Source of the DNA: DAOPXV01 sp035352535
GTDB taxonomy: Bacteria; Muiribacteriota; UBA9980
Assembly (NCBI GenBank): GCA_964545075.1
Contig: CAZJFS010000042.1
Span: forward strand, 1-27,932
Length of the DNA stretch: 27,932 nucleotides
Direction of reading: 5' to 3'
In this document: piece after piece, positions 6,945 through 14,662 of the stretch
Numbering within the stretch: the stretch's first letter is position 1
Layout of the letters: each line of letters starts with the position of its first letter
Made by a program: the position numbers and the translations under genes
Notes under the pieces: model-generated
Seen by the model: the letters and a program-made list of their open reading frames with translations, nothing else
Databases searched by the model: none
What the model was told of the DNA's origin: nothing

Positions 6945-8375
6945 TCACAGATCGTATTTTTTGATCTTATTTCTCACGCTTTTTTCGTCTATATCGAAAA
7001 ATCTCGCCAGTTCAGCCTTTTTACCGTTCATTTTCTTGTCGGCCCAGGCTACCGCGACTTTTTCAAGGCCGTCGATGAAGTCGATAAGGTTGACCTTTTT
7101 GCCTTCGGCGTATAATTTTTCAAGTTCGAGGCATATCGCCGACTCTACCGGCAGGCCTTCGCCGCTTTTTAAACCATCGCCGGAAACGTTAGACGCGATC
7201 AACATGACGCTTTCCGGAATATTTCTCATGTAGATCGTCGTTTCGGCTTCATTCATCAAAACCATAGTGTTTTCAACCACATTCTGGAGTTCCCTGATGT
7301 TTCCGGGCCACGAATATTTAACCAGCCTGTCGAGCGCATCGCTTGAAATATCTGATACTTTGCGGTTGAGCGAAACGTTATATTTATTTATAAAGTACTT
7401 TAAAAGAAGCGGAATATCCTCTTTTCTCTCGCGCAGCGCGGGAAGGTTGAGCGATATGGTGTTGACGCGATAGTACAGGTCTTCCCTGAATTGCCTTTCA
7501 CCAATAGCTTTTTTCAGGTCCCGGTTGGTGGCGAATAAGAGCCTTACGTCTATCTTTCGTGAAATATTCGATCCGACGGGTTCTATCTCGCGCTCCTGGA
7601 TCACCCTTAAAAGCTTCGCCTGAAGGTTCATTGGAAGTTCACCTATTTCGTCTAAAAAAAGCGTTCCGCCATTGGCGGCTTCGAATTTCCCTATTTTATC
7701 CGCGTAAGCTCCGGTGAAGGACCCTTTCATATGCCCGAAAAACTCGCTTTCTAAAAGATCGGCGGGTATAGCGGAACAGTTGACCTTAATAAAAGGCTTA
7801 TCCTTGCGTTCACCGTTATAATGGATGAGATTTGCGAAAAGTTCCTTTCCCGTACCGCTTTCGCCGAATATTAAAACGTTTGAATCGGTGGGCGCAATTT
7901 TGACGGCCTTTTTTATTTCCGCGGAAATGCGCCCGCTCGTTCCGCAAATATTTTCGGCGCTATAACGCGTAGCCGCATCGCGCCGAAGTTTCGTCACTTC
8001 CTCAACGAGTATCTTGTTTTGAAGCATCCTGAAAATTATTCTTTCGAGTTCGTCCGGTTCCACCGGTTTAGCCAAAAAATCGCCAGCTCCTCCCTTGAGG
8101 CATTTAACGGCAGTTTCAACGTCGCCGAACGCGGTCATCACGACGAATATAATGTCAGGATTTATATTTTTTATGCCTGATATAACTTCAAAACCGTCGC
8201 CATCCGGAAGCTTGAAATCAGTGAGAACAAGGTCTATCCTTGCGTTTGTAACGGCCCGCAAAGACTCTTCCACCGACCCGACAACCACCGTATCAAAACC
8301 TTTACGGTTTAAGACTCTCGAGATGAGTAAAGCCTGATTTTTTTCATCTTCTACGATCAATATATTATATTTCAT
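6945..8375 (-). CDS. NtrC-family sigma54-dependent response regulator (REC-AAA+-Fis)
   Basis: Seen: 476 residues. The receiver domain (1-120) has acidic residues E9/D10, phosphoacceptor D53 in LTDFKLPDGDG and the late lysine in FLAKPVEP. The AAA+ domain has GESGTGKELF, the loop GHMKGSFTGAYADKIGKF (GSFTGA in place of GAFTGA, a known variant) and GGTLFLDEIGELP. The Fis-type helix-turn-helix at the end has KAELARFFDIDEKSVRNKIKK. Function: when phosphorylated by its partner kinase it should activate sigma54 promoters. Context: 10 bp after the histidine kinase gene and in one unit with the small secreted protein 9648-10037, whose promoter is a near-perfect sigma54 site and so the most likely target. 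Organisation recalls ZraR/HydG. Confidence 0.93.
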   Translation of the reverse strand: MKYNILIVEDEKNQALLISRVLNRKGFDTVVVGSVEESLRAVTNARIDLVLTDFKLPDGDGFEVISGIKNINPDIIFVVMTAFGDVETAVKCLKGGAGDFLAKPVEPDELERIIFRMLQNKILVEEVTKLRRDAATRYSAENICGTSGRISAEIKKAVKIAPTDSNVLIFGESGTGKELFANLIHYNGERKDKPFIKVNCSAIPADLLESEFFGHMKGSFTGAYADKIGKFEAANGGTLFLDEIGELPMNLQAKLLRVIQEREIEPVGSNISRKIDVRLLFATNRDLKKAIGERQFREDLYYRVNTISLNLPALRERKEDIPLLLKYFINKYNVSLNRKVSDISSDALDRLVKYSWPGNIRELQNVVENTMVLMNEAETTIYMRNIPESVMLIASNVSGDGLKSGEGLPVESAICLELEKLYAEGKKVNLIDFIDGLEKVAVAWADKKMNGKKAELARFFDIDEKSVRNKIKKYDL

Positions 8376-8385
8376 AATACACCTC

Positions 8386-9543
8386 TTACTGAAGCGGTAG
8401 CGTTATTTTAAAACAGGTTCTTTTATTTTCGCTTGTGGCGCTTATGCTTCCGCCATGCGCCTCTATGAATTTCTTCGTAAGCGCCAGGCCTATTCCGGAC
8501 CCTTCGACTTTGGTCGAAAAATAAAAATCGAATATCTTCGGCATATTGGCCGGTTTTATCCCTTCGCCGTCGTCTTCGACGAATATATCGACAAAAGACC
8601 CGGCAATCAAATAATATACGCGAACCGTTCCACCCGGTCGAACGGCTTCAATAGCGTTTTTAAAAACGTTTAAAAGGCTCTGATATATTAAATCATGATC
8701 AATATTCAGTTCGAATTCAAAACATTTTAAATCTATAACGGCCTTTTTTTTTAACGCGATCGGCACGAGAACCGATGAAACCGAATACACGATTTCCTTC
8801 AAAGATTCTTTCCGGCGGCTTATCTTGATTTCTTTTGAATAGTCCATGAATCGTTTTACAAGATCGTCGAGGCGGCGCACCTCTGATTTAATTATCCCAA
8901 GGTATTCTAAATTTTCTTCATTCTTTTCGCATTTGGCGCACTTTCGATCCCCCGATATAAGTTTAAGCGAAAGATACATCGCGTTCAGCGGATTTCTTAT
9001 TTCATGCGCCAGAACTCGCGACATGCGTTGAACGGCGACATATTTTTCGCCCTCCGAACGCGCCTCCAGAGCATGGCGGTAAGACATGAATATGAAAAAA
9101 ACAGCGATACCCGCTATTGCCATTAATATAGAAAGCACTATTATTTTTTTCGAATATATGAAACTATAAAAATATGTTTCAAAATCTCGTTTGATTTCTA
9201 TTCTGGCGTAAACATCTTCCGAACCGGACGCATTTATACTTCTAATAAAAACGTATGAATCGTTATCAGCATCATAATATGAATCGTTATCCGAAACAAA
9301 TTTTTTGAAAAACGACGAGACTTCAATCGTGTCCAGAATGGTGTACGAATATCCATGCTTTTCATGCCTTCCAACGGCCGAATTCTTTTTTATATCTTCG
9401 ACGGCCGGCGCGAGGATGTTGTCTATCATATACCGCTGTCCGGGTTTAGAACGCTGTTGAGATTCGGAACCCATAAAAATAACCACAAAAAACATCAACG
9501 CGAAAACCAGGATTATAAAGACTTTCTGCTTTTTAAAATCCAT
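8386..9543 (-). CDS. Membrane sensor histidine kinase, partner of the adjacent NtrC-type regulator
   Basis: Seen: 385 residues. One membrane span is at about 8-25, an extracytoplasmic sensor of roughly 105 residues (26-131) follows, and a second span lies at 133-153. The HisKA domain has H180 in VLAHEIRNPLN. The ATP-binding domain has the N box NVFKNAIEAV, G1 EDDGEGI and G2 GSGIGLALTKKFIEAHGG. No HAMP domain is obvious. Odd: between the two HisKA helices lies GDRKCAKCEKNEEN, a CxxC pair (C202, C205) in the helical-hairpin region, a possible metal or redox site. The start follows AGGCGG and is reasonable. The sensor domain is Asp/Tyr-rich in the middle (SDNDSYYDADNDSY), which could bind cations. 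ZraS-like by context. Confidence 0.92.
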   Translation of the reverse strand: MDFKKQKVFIILVFALMFFVVIFMGSESQQRSKPGQRYMIDNILAPAVEDIKKNSAVGRHEKHGYSYTILDTIEVSSFFKKFVSDNDSYYDADNDSYVFIRSINASGSEDVYARIEIKRDFETYFYSFIYSKKIIVLSILMAIAGIAVFFIFMSYRHALEARSEGEKYVAVQRMSRVLAHEIRNPLNAMYLSLKLISGDRKCAKCEKNEENLEYLGIIKSEVRRLDDLVKRFMDYSKEIKISRRKESLKEIVYSVSSVLVPIALKKKAVIDLKCFEFELNIDHDLIYQSLLNVFKNAIEAVRPGGTVRVYYLIAGSFVDIFVEDDGEGIKPANMPKIFDFYFSTKVEGSGIGLALTKKFIEAHGGSISATSENKRTCFKITLPLQ

Positions 9544-9568
9544 TTATTCCGCCTATTCTGACGCCCAT

Positions 9569-9600
9569 AGATCCTCCGGGATAAAATATCCGGAAGATCC
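9569..9600 (-). other. Intercistronic hairpin between the secreted-protein gene and the kinase gene
   Basis: On the minus strand GGATCTTCCGG and CCGGAGGATCT pair over 11 positions (two G:U) with a 10-nt loop, with no T-run after. It sits in the 104-bp gap and could stabilise the upstream message or partly attenuate the two-component genes, allowing high expression of the small secreted protein relative to its regulators. Confidence 0.5.
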
Positions 9601-9647
9601 ACGAGCTGAATTATTTATACGACCGCTATGCCGCATAACCGCTTTTA

Positions 9648-10037
9648 TTAACGGCAGCCGCCTTTATTTCCCTGGCCTCTTCCCCGACCTGACGAACCGT
9701 TTCCGCCCTGACCCTTTCCGCCATTATTTTTAGCGCCCTGGCCACTTCCGATAATGCAATTGCCGGCGGCCTGATTTAATTTCTGATATTCATCACGGGC
9801 CGCTATGTACCGAACGTAAGCGGATTCAATCACGCTTTTTTCCGCGCCGCTTTTAACGGCCGTCTGGTATTCGGTTCTCGCGGCGATGAATTTGTCGTTG
9901 GCTGCCTTCACCTGTTCCGCGGTAACCGTAGTCGTAGCCGTGGTTGTTTCCGTGCTTGCGCTCTGCGCATGAACAAAACCGGCGAATAAAACTACCATAA
10001 AAACTACCAGGATGGATAAACTGACTTTAAACTTCAT
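9648..10037 (-). CDS. Small secreted protein with Gly/Cys-rich tail, ZraP-like by context
   Basis: Seen: 129 residues from the ATG at 10037, chosen over an upstream in-frame start at 10109 because GAGGTGG precedes 10037, the shorter form begins with a clean signal peptide (cleavage near VHAQS, about residue 24) and the sigma54 promoter would start transcription near 10071, after 10109. The mature part is a Thr-rich linker, a helical segment with a repeated AARxEYQ motif (FIAARTEYQTAV and YIAARDEYQKLN) and a tail of Gly, Asn, Arg and Lys ending GGCR, with a second Cys in GNCIIGSG. ZraP of enterobacteria, a periplasmic zinc-binding chaperone governed by a ZraSR pair and sigma54, likewise has helices followed by a Gly/Cys-rich tail; sequence homology is not demonstrable by eye. 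The His-rich feature of ZraP is missing. Confidence 0.75.
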   Translation of the reverse strand: MKFKVSLSILVVFMVVLFAGFVHAQSASTETTTATTTVTAEQVKAANDKFIAARTEYQTAVKSGAEKSVIESAYVRYIAARDEYQKLNQAAGNCIIGSGQGAKNNGGKGQGGNGSSGRGRGQGNKGGCR

Positions 10038-10079
10038 TTGGGACCACCTCTTTTTTAAATTTTGTGATGTCATTTTTAA

Positions 10080-10098
10080 AAGCAAGAGATGTGCCAAC
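10080..10098 (-). promoter_or_regulatory. Near-perfect sigma54 promoter of the secreted-protein/two-component unit
   Basis: The minus strand reads TTGGCACATCTCTTGCTTTT, matching TTGGCAC-N5-TTGCTT with GG and GC 10 bases apart. Predicted start is near 10071, 34 nt before the ATG at 10037. This is the best sigma54 site in the window and the likely target of the NtrC-type regulator two genes downstream. Confidence 0.88.
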
Positions 10099-10139
10099 AT
10101 CAAAAACACTTCAGAATACAGTAAGTTTCACCAGAAATC

Positions 10140-10195
10140 AAAAAAGCCGGACATTTGTCCTGAAGCGGAAAGCGGTTTCGGGATGAACGTCCGGC
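10140..10195 (-). terminator. Rho-independent terminator of the small transcript
   Basis: GCCGGAC (minus strand, 10195-10189) pairs with GTCCGGC (10152-10146), followed by TTTTTT (10145-10140). The 36-nt loop folds further (TTTCGGGA-like and TCCTGAA-like arms). A competing small stem GGAC-AAAT-GTCC (10160-10149) uses the same right arm. A run of T also follows on the plus strand (10196-10199), so it may work in both directions. Confidence 0.75.
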
Positions 10196-10336
10196 TTTTA
10201 TACGATCTCATTTTGCTTTACGCATTTTTTTTGCCGCCCGCGTTTCGTTCTTAACTTTCGCTTTGATAACTTCCTCGAAACCTATCACCGGACGATTCAA
10301 ACGGCCGAGACGGACATACTCCGTTTATACCATTTA
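10140..10336 (-). ncRNA. Candidate small RNA or small mRNA (about 200 nt) between a consensus promoter and a strong terminator
   Basis: Seen: transcription from the sigma70 promoter at 10343-10371 should begin near 10336 and end in the T-run at 10145-10140. Short hairpins can be drawn at the 5' side (ACGGA/TCCGT around GTATG) and in the middle (TGATA/TATCA). The best open frame inside runs from a TTG at 10300 to a TGA at 10208 and would give a very basic 30-residue peptide ending TRAAKKMRKAK. It has coding-like codons but neither a ribosome site nor an ATG; ATGs at 10333 and at about 10316 open frames of only 2 and 6 codons. I do not recognise it as 6S, SRP, RNase P or a known riboswitch. It does not read into the next gene, which has its own sigma54 promoter. 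Confidence 0.55.
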
Positions 10337-10342
10337 TAAAAT

Positions 10343-10371
10343 ATTATACGCAAAAAAAACGAGCTTGTCAA
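10343..10371 (-). promoter_or_regulatory. Consensus sigma70 promoter with AT-rich upstream element
   Basis: On the minus strand TTGACA (10371-10366), a 17-base spacer and TATAAT (10348-10343) match consensus at all 12 positions. Upstream (10372-10420) lies an almost pure A/T stretch with repeated TTTTATAT units, resembling the UP elements of strong stable-RNA promoters. Confidence 0.85.
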
Positions 10372-10596
10372 TATAAAACATTAGTATAAAATATAAAACT
10401 AGAATATAAAATATGAATATATCTTTTTAATCCTGCTTCAAAACCAGCGCAGGAACATCAAGAATACTTTATAATTTAAAGTTCGTTTTTTATCGTATGA
10501 AATAAAAGGCGCAAAATCGCTTCATAAAGCTGTGCGCGGGACGACTCCGCGGCGGCCATGAGCATATGAACCGCAACCGGCAAATAAGCTTTCAGT

Positions 10597-10858
10597 TTAA
10601 GCCTGCGTGATCGAAAAAACGGTGAACGCTATTCCATCTCTTCCGGCTTTCAAGGCTTGCTCCAGATTCATGCCGATACCCAGCCTATTACCGAAACTTT
10701 AAGGAGCCAGCCGGTCAGTTTGTGATTTAATTGTGCGAAAGGATGTTCGATGATTTGAGCCATAATAAGCCCGATCATTAACGCCAGCCGAGGACTATAA
10801 AGGCCGTAAGACAAATGGTCATTGACGCTATAAATATTTTTTTAGTCGTTTGATTCAT
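10597..10858 (-). pseudogene. Decayed N-terminal fragment of a YeiH/UPF0324-type membrane protein gene
   Basis: Reading the minus strand from the ATG at 10858 gives MNQTTKKIFIASMTICLTAF and soon a stop. Switching frame continues with RLALMIGLIMAQIIEHPFAQ and LNHKLTGWLLKVSVIG, and a second switch gives LGIGMNLEQALKAGRDGIAF before a stop at 10597. Joined, these pieces read as the first third of the YeiH family (putative sulfate exporters, usually over 300 residues), including the conserved LGxGMNLxQxLKAG segment. At least two frameshifts and loss of the remaining two thirds make it a pseudogene. The stretch from about 10476 to 10597 holds another open frame ending FHTIKNEL that I cannot assign. 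Confidence 0.7.
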
Positions 10859-10885
10859 TTTGATATATTCTTATTGGCGATACGG

Positions 10886-12103
10886 CTAAACAATCTCAAA
10901 AAGAAAATACTTCAAATAGAGCGTTTCAGGCATTGAAGTAAGCATGGGATGGTCGCGTTCGTCCTGAAAACCGCAGGAAAGCGTATAAGCCGTGGCGCGC
11001 GCGTCGGAGAACGCGTCGCATTGCGACCTGTAAAAATCATCGATGCCGACATGGAAGGAACAACTGCACGATAATATTTTGCCTGGCTTTTTTACGAGTT
11101 CCGCGGCGCGAAGCATGAGTTCTTTATATCCGGCAAGCGCCTTAGGAAGAGCGGCCTTTGATTTAGTGAACGTCGGCGGGTCCAAAACTATGAAATCGAA
11201 TTTATCTTCATTACGCAGGCCGCCTTTTTTAGAGGCGTAGTAATTTTCTTTAAGGTAATCGAAAGCGTTGGCCACGACGAACTCGCATTTGTCGTAGCAT
11301 CCGTTCAATTTAGCCGTTTCCTTCGCGAGGGCAATGGCGTCGGCCGAGATATCCACGAGCACGGACGATCCGGCTCCATGCTTGAAAGCGTTCATTGAAA
11401 AGGCTCCGCTGTAGCTACAGCAATCGAGGAAACGGCCGCCGGTGACGTTATGCGCAAGAAGGTCGTACGCGCGGCGCTGGTCGGCGAAAAACCCGGTCTT
11501 TTGTCCGCCTGAAAAATCTATAAGATAGTGTATGCCGTCGGACGTGACCTTTTGAGGGCCGGAAAGGGATCTTCCTTCCCAGGTGCAGTAGGACTCGAGT
11601 CCTTCGAGGCGCCTCACGCCGGCGTCGTTTTTAATGAAAACGGATTGAGGTTTGAGCTCCTTCTGAATGCAGGCCACCGCGTCTTTTAAAAAGCGCTCGG
11701 CCCCCGCGGAAAGCGACTGAACGACGATTACGTCGCCGAACATATCGGCGATAAATCCCGGCAGCAGGTCGGCTTCAGAGTGAACCAGCCTTAATATGCG
11801 TGTTTTATTAAAATCGAAATGTCGCCTGCGTTTCGCTATGGCCGCGGTGATGCGCTTTTGTATGAAGATGGAATCGATATTCTCGTCTTTGACATACGAA
11901 AGGACGCGAAGCGATATCTGAGATTTCCCATTAAAATAACCGCGGGCCAGGAACTTTCCCTGCCCGTCGGTTATGTCGACTATAGAACCGTCTTTAAGTT
12001 CGTCGTATTTAGCCGCGTCCGGGATATCGCTTTTATATACCCAGAGATTCCCCGACTGCAGGCGTTTTTGTGCTCTTTGGTTTACAGCTACCGATGCTTT
12101 CAA
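10886..12103 (-). CDS. rlmI: 23S rRNA (cytosine-C5)-methyltransferase, RlmI family
   Basis: Seen: 405 residues. The N-terminal PUA-like domain (1-75) has the family start AQKRLQSGNLWVYKSDI. The Rossmann methyltransferase has the SAM motif FLDCCSYSGAFSMNAFKHGA, VLDPPTFTKSK (motif IV) and the Cys-bearing motif SCSCSFHVG. Known: RlmI methylates C1962 of 23S rRNA using S-adenosylmethionine. The start is a TTG (12101-12103) with AAGGA ten bases upstream; it fits the family N-terminus and no nearby ATG would. The start lies 71 bp inside the end of the preceding nrnA gene, an unusually long overlap. Last gene of the long minus operon; no clear terminator follows. Confidence 0.9.
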   Translation of the reverse strand: MKASVAVNQRAQKRLQSGNLWVYKSDIPDAAKYDELKDGSIVDITDGQGKFLARGYFNGKSQISLRVLSYVKDENIDSIFIQKRITAAIAKRRRHFDFNKTRILRLVHSEADLLPGFIADMFGDVIVVQSLSAGAERFLKDAVACIQKELKPQSVFIKNDAGVRRLEGLESYCTWEGRSLSGPQKVTSDGIHYLIDFSGGQKTGFFADQRRAYDLLAHNVTGGRFLDCCSYSGAFSMNAFKHGAGSSVLVDISADAIALAKETAKLNGCYDKCEFVVANAFDYLKENYYASKKGGLRNEDKFDFIVLDPPTFTKSKAALPKALAGYKELMLRAAELVKKPGKILSCSCSFHVGIDDFYRSQCDAFSDARATAYTLSCGFQDERDHPMLTSMPETLYLKYFLFEIV

Positions 12104-13103
12104 TGGATGATTTTCCTTTCGTTTCCTTGACCTGATAATTGGTCTTTATATAATCAAGTATGAAATTCATGACTTCCGAGATGACCTTATTGAGTTCTCC
12201 GACGACGGTCGCGCCGGACGCGCGCAGGTGTCCGCCGCCGCCGAAATGGGTGGCTATCCTGTTGACGTCTATTATCGATTTCGAACGGAAATCAAGGATA
12301 ACCTTGTTTTCCGGCTGCTCGTGAAATACTACGGCGACTTCGACTCCTCTGATGCCGAGCATCTGGTTAACCACGCCGAATGAATCGCCTGGACCGCCGT
12401 TGGCTTCTTTTATCGTCTTCTGCTCGACCTTGCTCCAGCATATCATACCATCGTTCATAAAATTAAGCGATGAAAGCGTCTTGCCTGATATAATGACGCT
12501 GGCGCGGGACTTGTTCTGGAATATCTCGCGCGACGTCACGTTAGGGCTCGCGCCTAACGCTACAAGATGCGCGGCCATTTTAAAAACGCTTTCATTCGTG
12601 CTGGCGGTTTGAAAACCGACCGTATCGGTCATGAGACCGCAATATAAGCAGGAAGCCACGTTCGAGTCAAGCCTGATGCGGGCTTTTTTTATGAGTTCAT
12701 AAACTATCTGTACCGTCGAGCTGTAATCGGTGTAAACGATGTTGAGATCGCCAAAATTATCGTTTGAAACGTGATGATCGATATTTATAACAAAATCTGA
12801 ATATTGCGAAAGATCTTTCGCGCCCGCGCGCTCAACGGAAGATGAGTCAAGGACGATAAGAAGATCATATTTTTCGTTGATATCGGCGAGTTTTTTTATT
12901 TTATCGGAGTTGGGCAGATACGAAAAATTTCTCGGGACCGGATCGTGATTAGCCGCCGTAACGTTATATCCGGAGGCCTTCAGCGAATTATACAGCCCCA
13001 GAAGCGATCCGATATTGTCGCCATCCGGCATTACATGAGATAATAAAAGCGTGCGTTCCGATGATTTGATCTTTTTGATGACCTGTTTGACTGTTTCCTG
13101 CAT
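12033..13103 (-). CDS. nrnA: DHH/DHHA1-family phosphoesterase (nanoRNase/pAp phosphatase, NrnA-like)
   Basis: Seen: 356 residues. DHH-subfamily motifs in order: LLSHVMPDGDNIGS (residues 20-33), LIVLDSSS, NIDHHVSNDNFGD (the DHH signature), GLMTDTVGFQ, and the DHHA1 motif THFGGGGHLRASGA near 287-300. Known: NrnA degrades 2-5 nt RNAs and dephosphorylates pAp, with two metal ions in the active site. ATG at 13103 follows AGGAGA. The protein carries about 30 extra residues after the DHHA1 domain, a Lys/Ser/Gly-rich tail that overlaps the rlmI start. Probably co-transcribed with the sugar transporter genes upstream (58-bp gap). Confidence 0.92.
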   Translation of the reverse strand: MQETVKQVIKKIKSSERTLLLSHVMPDGDNIGSLLGLYNSLKASGYNVTAANHDPVPRNFSYLPNSDKIKKLADINEKYDLLIVLDSSSVERAGAKDLSQYSDFVINIDHHVSNDNFGDLNIVYTDYSSTVQIVYELIKKARIRLDSNVASCLYCGLMTDTVGFQTASTNESVFKMAAHLVALGASPNVTSREIFQNKSRASVIISGKTLSSLNFMNDGMICWSKVEQKTIKEANGGPGDSFGVVNQMLGIRGVEVAVVFHEQPENKVILDFRSKSIIDVNRIATHFGGGGHLRASGATVVGELNKVISEVMNFILDYIKTNYQVKETKGKSSIESIGSCKPKSTKTPAVGESLGI

Positions 13104-13161
13104 TAAGAATCTCCTACCCCTTAAAAAAATATATATTCAAGTAAAAGAATATTTCAGCCGT

Positions 13162-14607
13162 TTATTCTTCGATAGCCAGAACTTCGTCCATCTCCTTTGC
13201 GGCGGCATTTAATACCTTCACCGGATCGATTTTGCTGGCTACCGCTTCGGTCGCCTTTGAAAGGATGCCGCGGCATTCGAACCATGAGGGAACCTGCGGC
13301 TCGAATTGAATGTCGTCGAGTATCGTAAGCGCGACCTTCATGTTAGGATCTTTTTTTATCGTTTGTTTTACCAGGTCCGTTTCATAGGCCGATTTTCTAA
13401 CCGGCATATACGTGGTCTCGACGCCCCATTTAGCGGTACGTTCGGTATCGGTGAACCATCTGAGAAATTTCCAGGACGCCATTATTTCTTCCGTGCTGAA
13501 ACTCGAATAGATAGCGACGTTTGTTCCTGAAAGCACGGAAGTGTCGATTTTTTTATACGGAAGCTTCGCCATTCCGAAGGGAAAGCGGATATCGTTCTGC
13601 ATAAAGATCTTCGAAACTATCGTGCCTTCTATCATACCGACGCGGCCGGAAATAAATTCATTCTGATGTTCGCGCCCCGAGGTCCTTTCGGCGAATCCAT
13701 GTTTTTCAAGCTTATCGATTATATACTGAGCCGCTTCTATGGCTTCGGGCGAATTTATAAGCGCTTTTTTACCGTCGTCGCTTATTATTTTTCCGCCGTT
13801 TTGAAAAATATAATTTTCAAAAGACCACGGGTCCGGCATGAATTTGTTGCCCCATATCACGTTGTAACCGTTTCCGGATTTAGTGGGAAAAGAACCTTTG
13901 CCGTTAATTTTTTCATATTCGGCGCGAGGGGTGTAGTAATTGAAGAAGAGGCCTTTTTTCTCATAAAGCATGAGCTTTTTACCGTAATCGATATATTCAT
14001 CCCAGCTCACTGGCGGTTTTTCTGGATCGAGACCGGCGGCGGCGAAAAGGTTTTTGTTATAATATAAGGCCGATATGCTTTTATTGAAGGGCATGGAATA
14101 TACTTTCCCGCCGCTGGTAACGTTTCTCAAAAGCGCCGGAACTATGTCCGATCTGTCTATGCGCACCTCGGCGCTTTCGCTGTCTATAAACTGGTCGAGA
14201 CAAACTATGGCTTCCTCGTCTTTAAGCTGCAGCGCCCATGTTTCATAAACCTGCGACATGTGCGGCGGTATCTCGGCGAAAACGGCGGCGGCGATCTTCT
14301 GGTTAAGAGTGCCGTATTCGCCTATGAATTCACTTTTTACGAATATATCGTCCTTATTGGTGTCATTAAATTCGGTAATCATTTTATTGAGAATATCGCC
14401 CAATTTCCCGGCCATGGAATGCCAGAATATAACCCTCAGCTTCTTCTTTCCGTCTTTTCCGATGACATATTGTGGGCCTTTATGGCTGTTAGTGCATACG
14501 CATCCTGAAAATAAAAGCGTTGAGAGAAGAGCTACGAGCGTTAAAATTAAAACCCCGGTCCTGGTTCTTTTCATATTTTTATCTTCATTATTCAAATTAG
14601 TTTTCAT
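13162..14607 (-). CDS. Extracellular solute-binding lipoprotein of a carbohydrate ABC transporter (family 1)
   Basis: Seen: 481 residues; a signal peptide with lipobox LFSGC puts the lipid-modified cysteine near residue 36. The mature protein starts LRVIFWHSMAG and contains GGKVYSMPFNKSISALYYNK, the hallmark of UgpB/MalE-type sugar-binding proteins, then PPVSWDEY. The start is uncertain: ATG at 14574 gives a more standard signal peptide (MKRTRTGVLIL), whereas ATG at 14607 has AGGCGG somewhat far upstream. Function: captures an oligosaccharide or sugar phosphate outside the membrane for the two permeases encoded just upstream. Third transport gene of the operon. The ligand cannot be read from the sequence. 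Confidence 0.92.
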   Translation of the reverse strand: MKTNLNNEDKNMKRTRTGVLILTLVALLSTLLFSGCVCTNSHKGPQYVIGKDGKKKLRVIFWHSMAGKLGDILNKMITEFNDTNKDDIFVKSEFIGEYGTLNQKIAAAVFAEIPPHMSQVYETWALQLKDEEAIVCLDQFIDSESAEVRIDRSDIVPALLRNVTSGGKVYSMPFNKSISALYYNKNLFAAAGLDPEKPPVSWDEYIDYGKKLMLYEKKGLFFNYYTPRAEYEKINGKGSFPTKSGNGYNVIWGNKFMPDPWSFENYIFQNGGKIISDDGKKALINSPEAIEAAQYIIDKLEKHGFAERTSGREHQNEFISGRVGMIEGTIVSKIFMQNDIRFPFGMAKLPYKKIDTSVLSGTNVAIYSSFSTEEIMASWKFLRWFTDTERTAKWGVETTYMPVRKSAYETDLVKQTIKKDPNMKVALTILDDIQFEPQVPSWFECRGILSKATEAVASKIDPVKVLNAAAKEMDEVLAIEE

Positions 14608-14662
14608 TAAAGAAAATACCCGCCTTCTATTTTTATGATTGATATCCGTTTAAGCCGTTCAC

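Noticed and set aside
10372..10420. Repeated ATATAAAA units that look like a short tandem repeat or CRISPR-like array
   Set aside because: Units are 8-9 bp, irregular and without spacers; their position right upstream of a -35 box fits an AT-rich promoter element.
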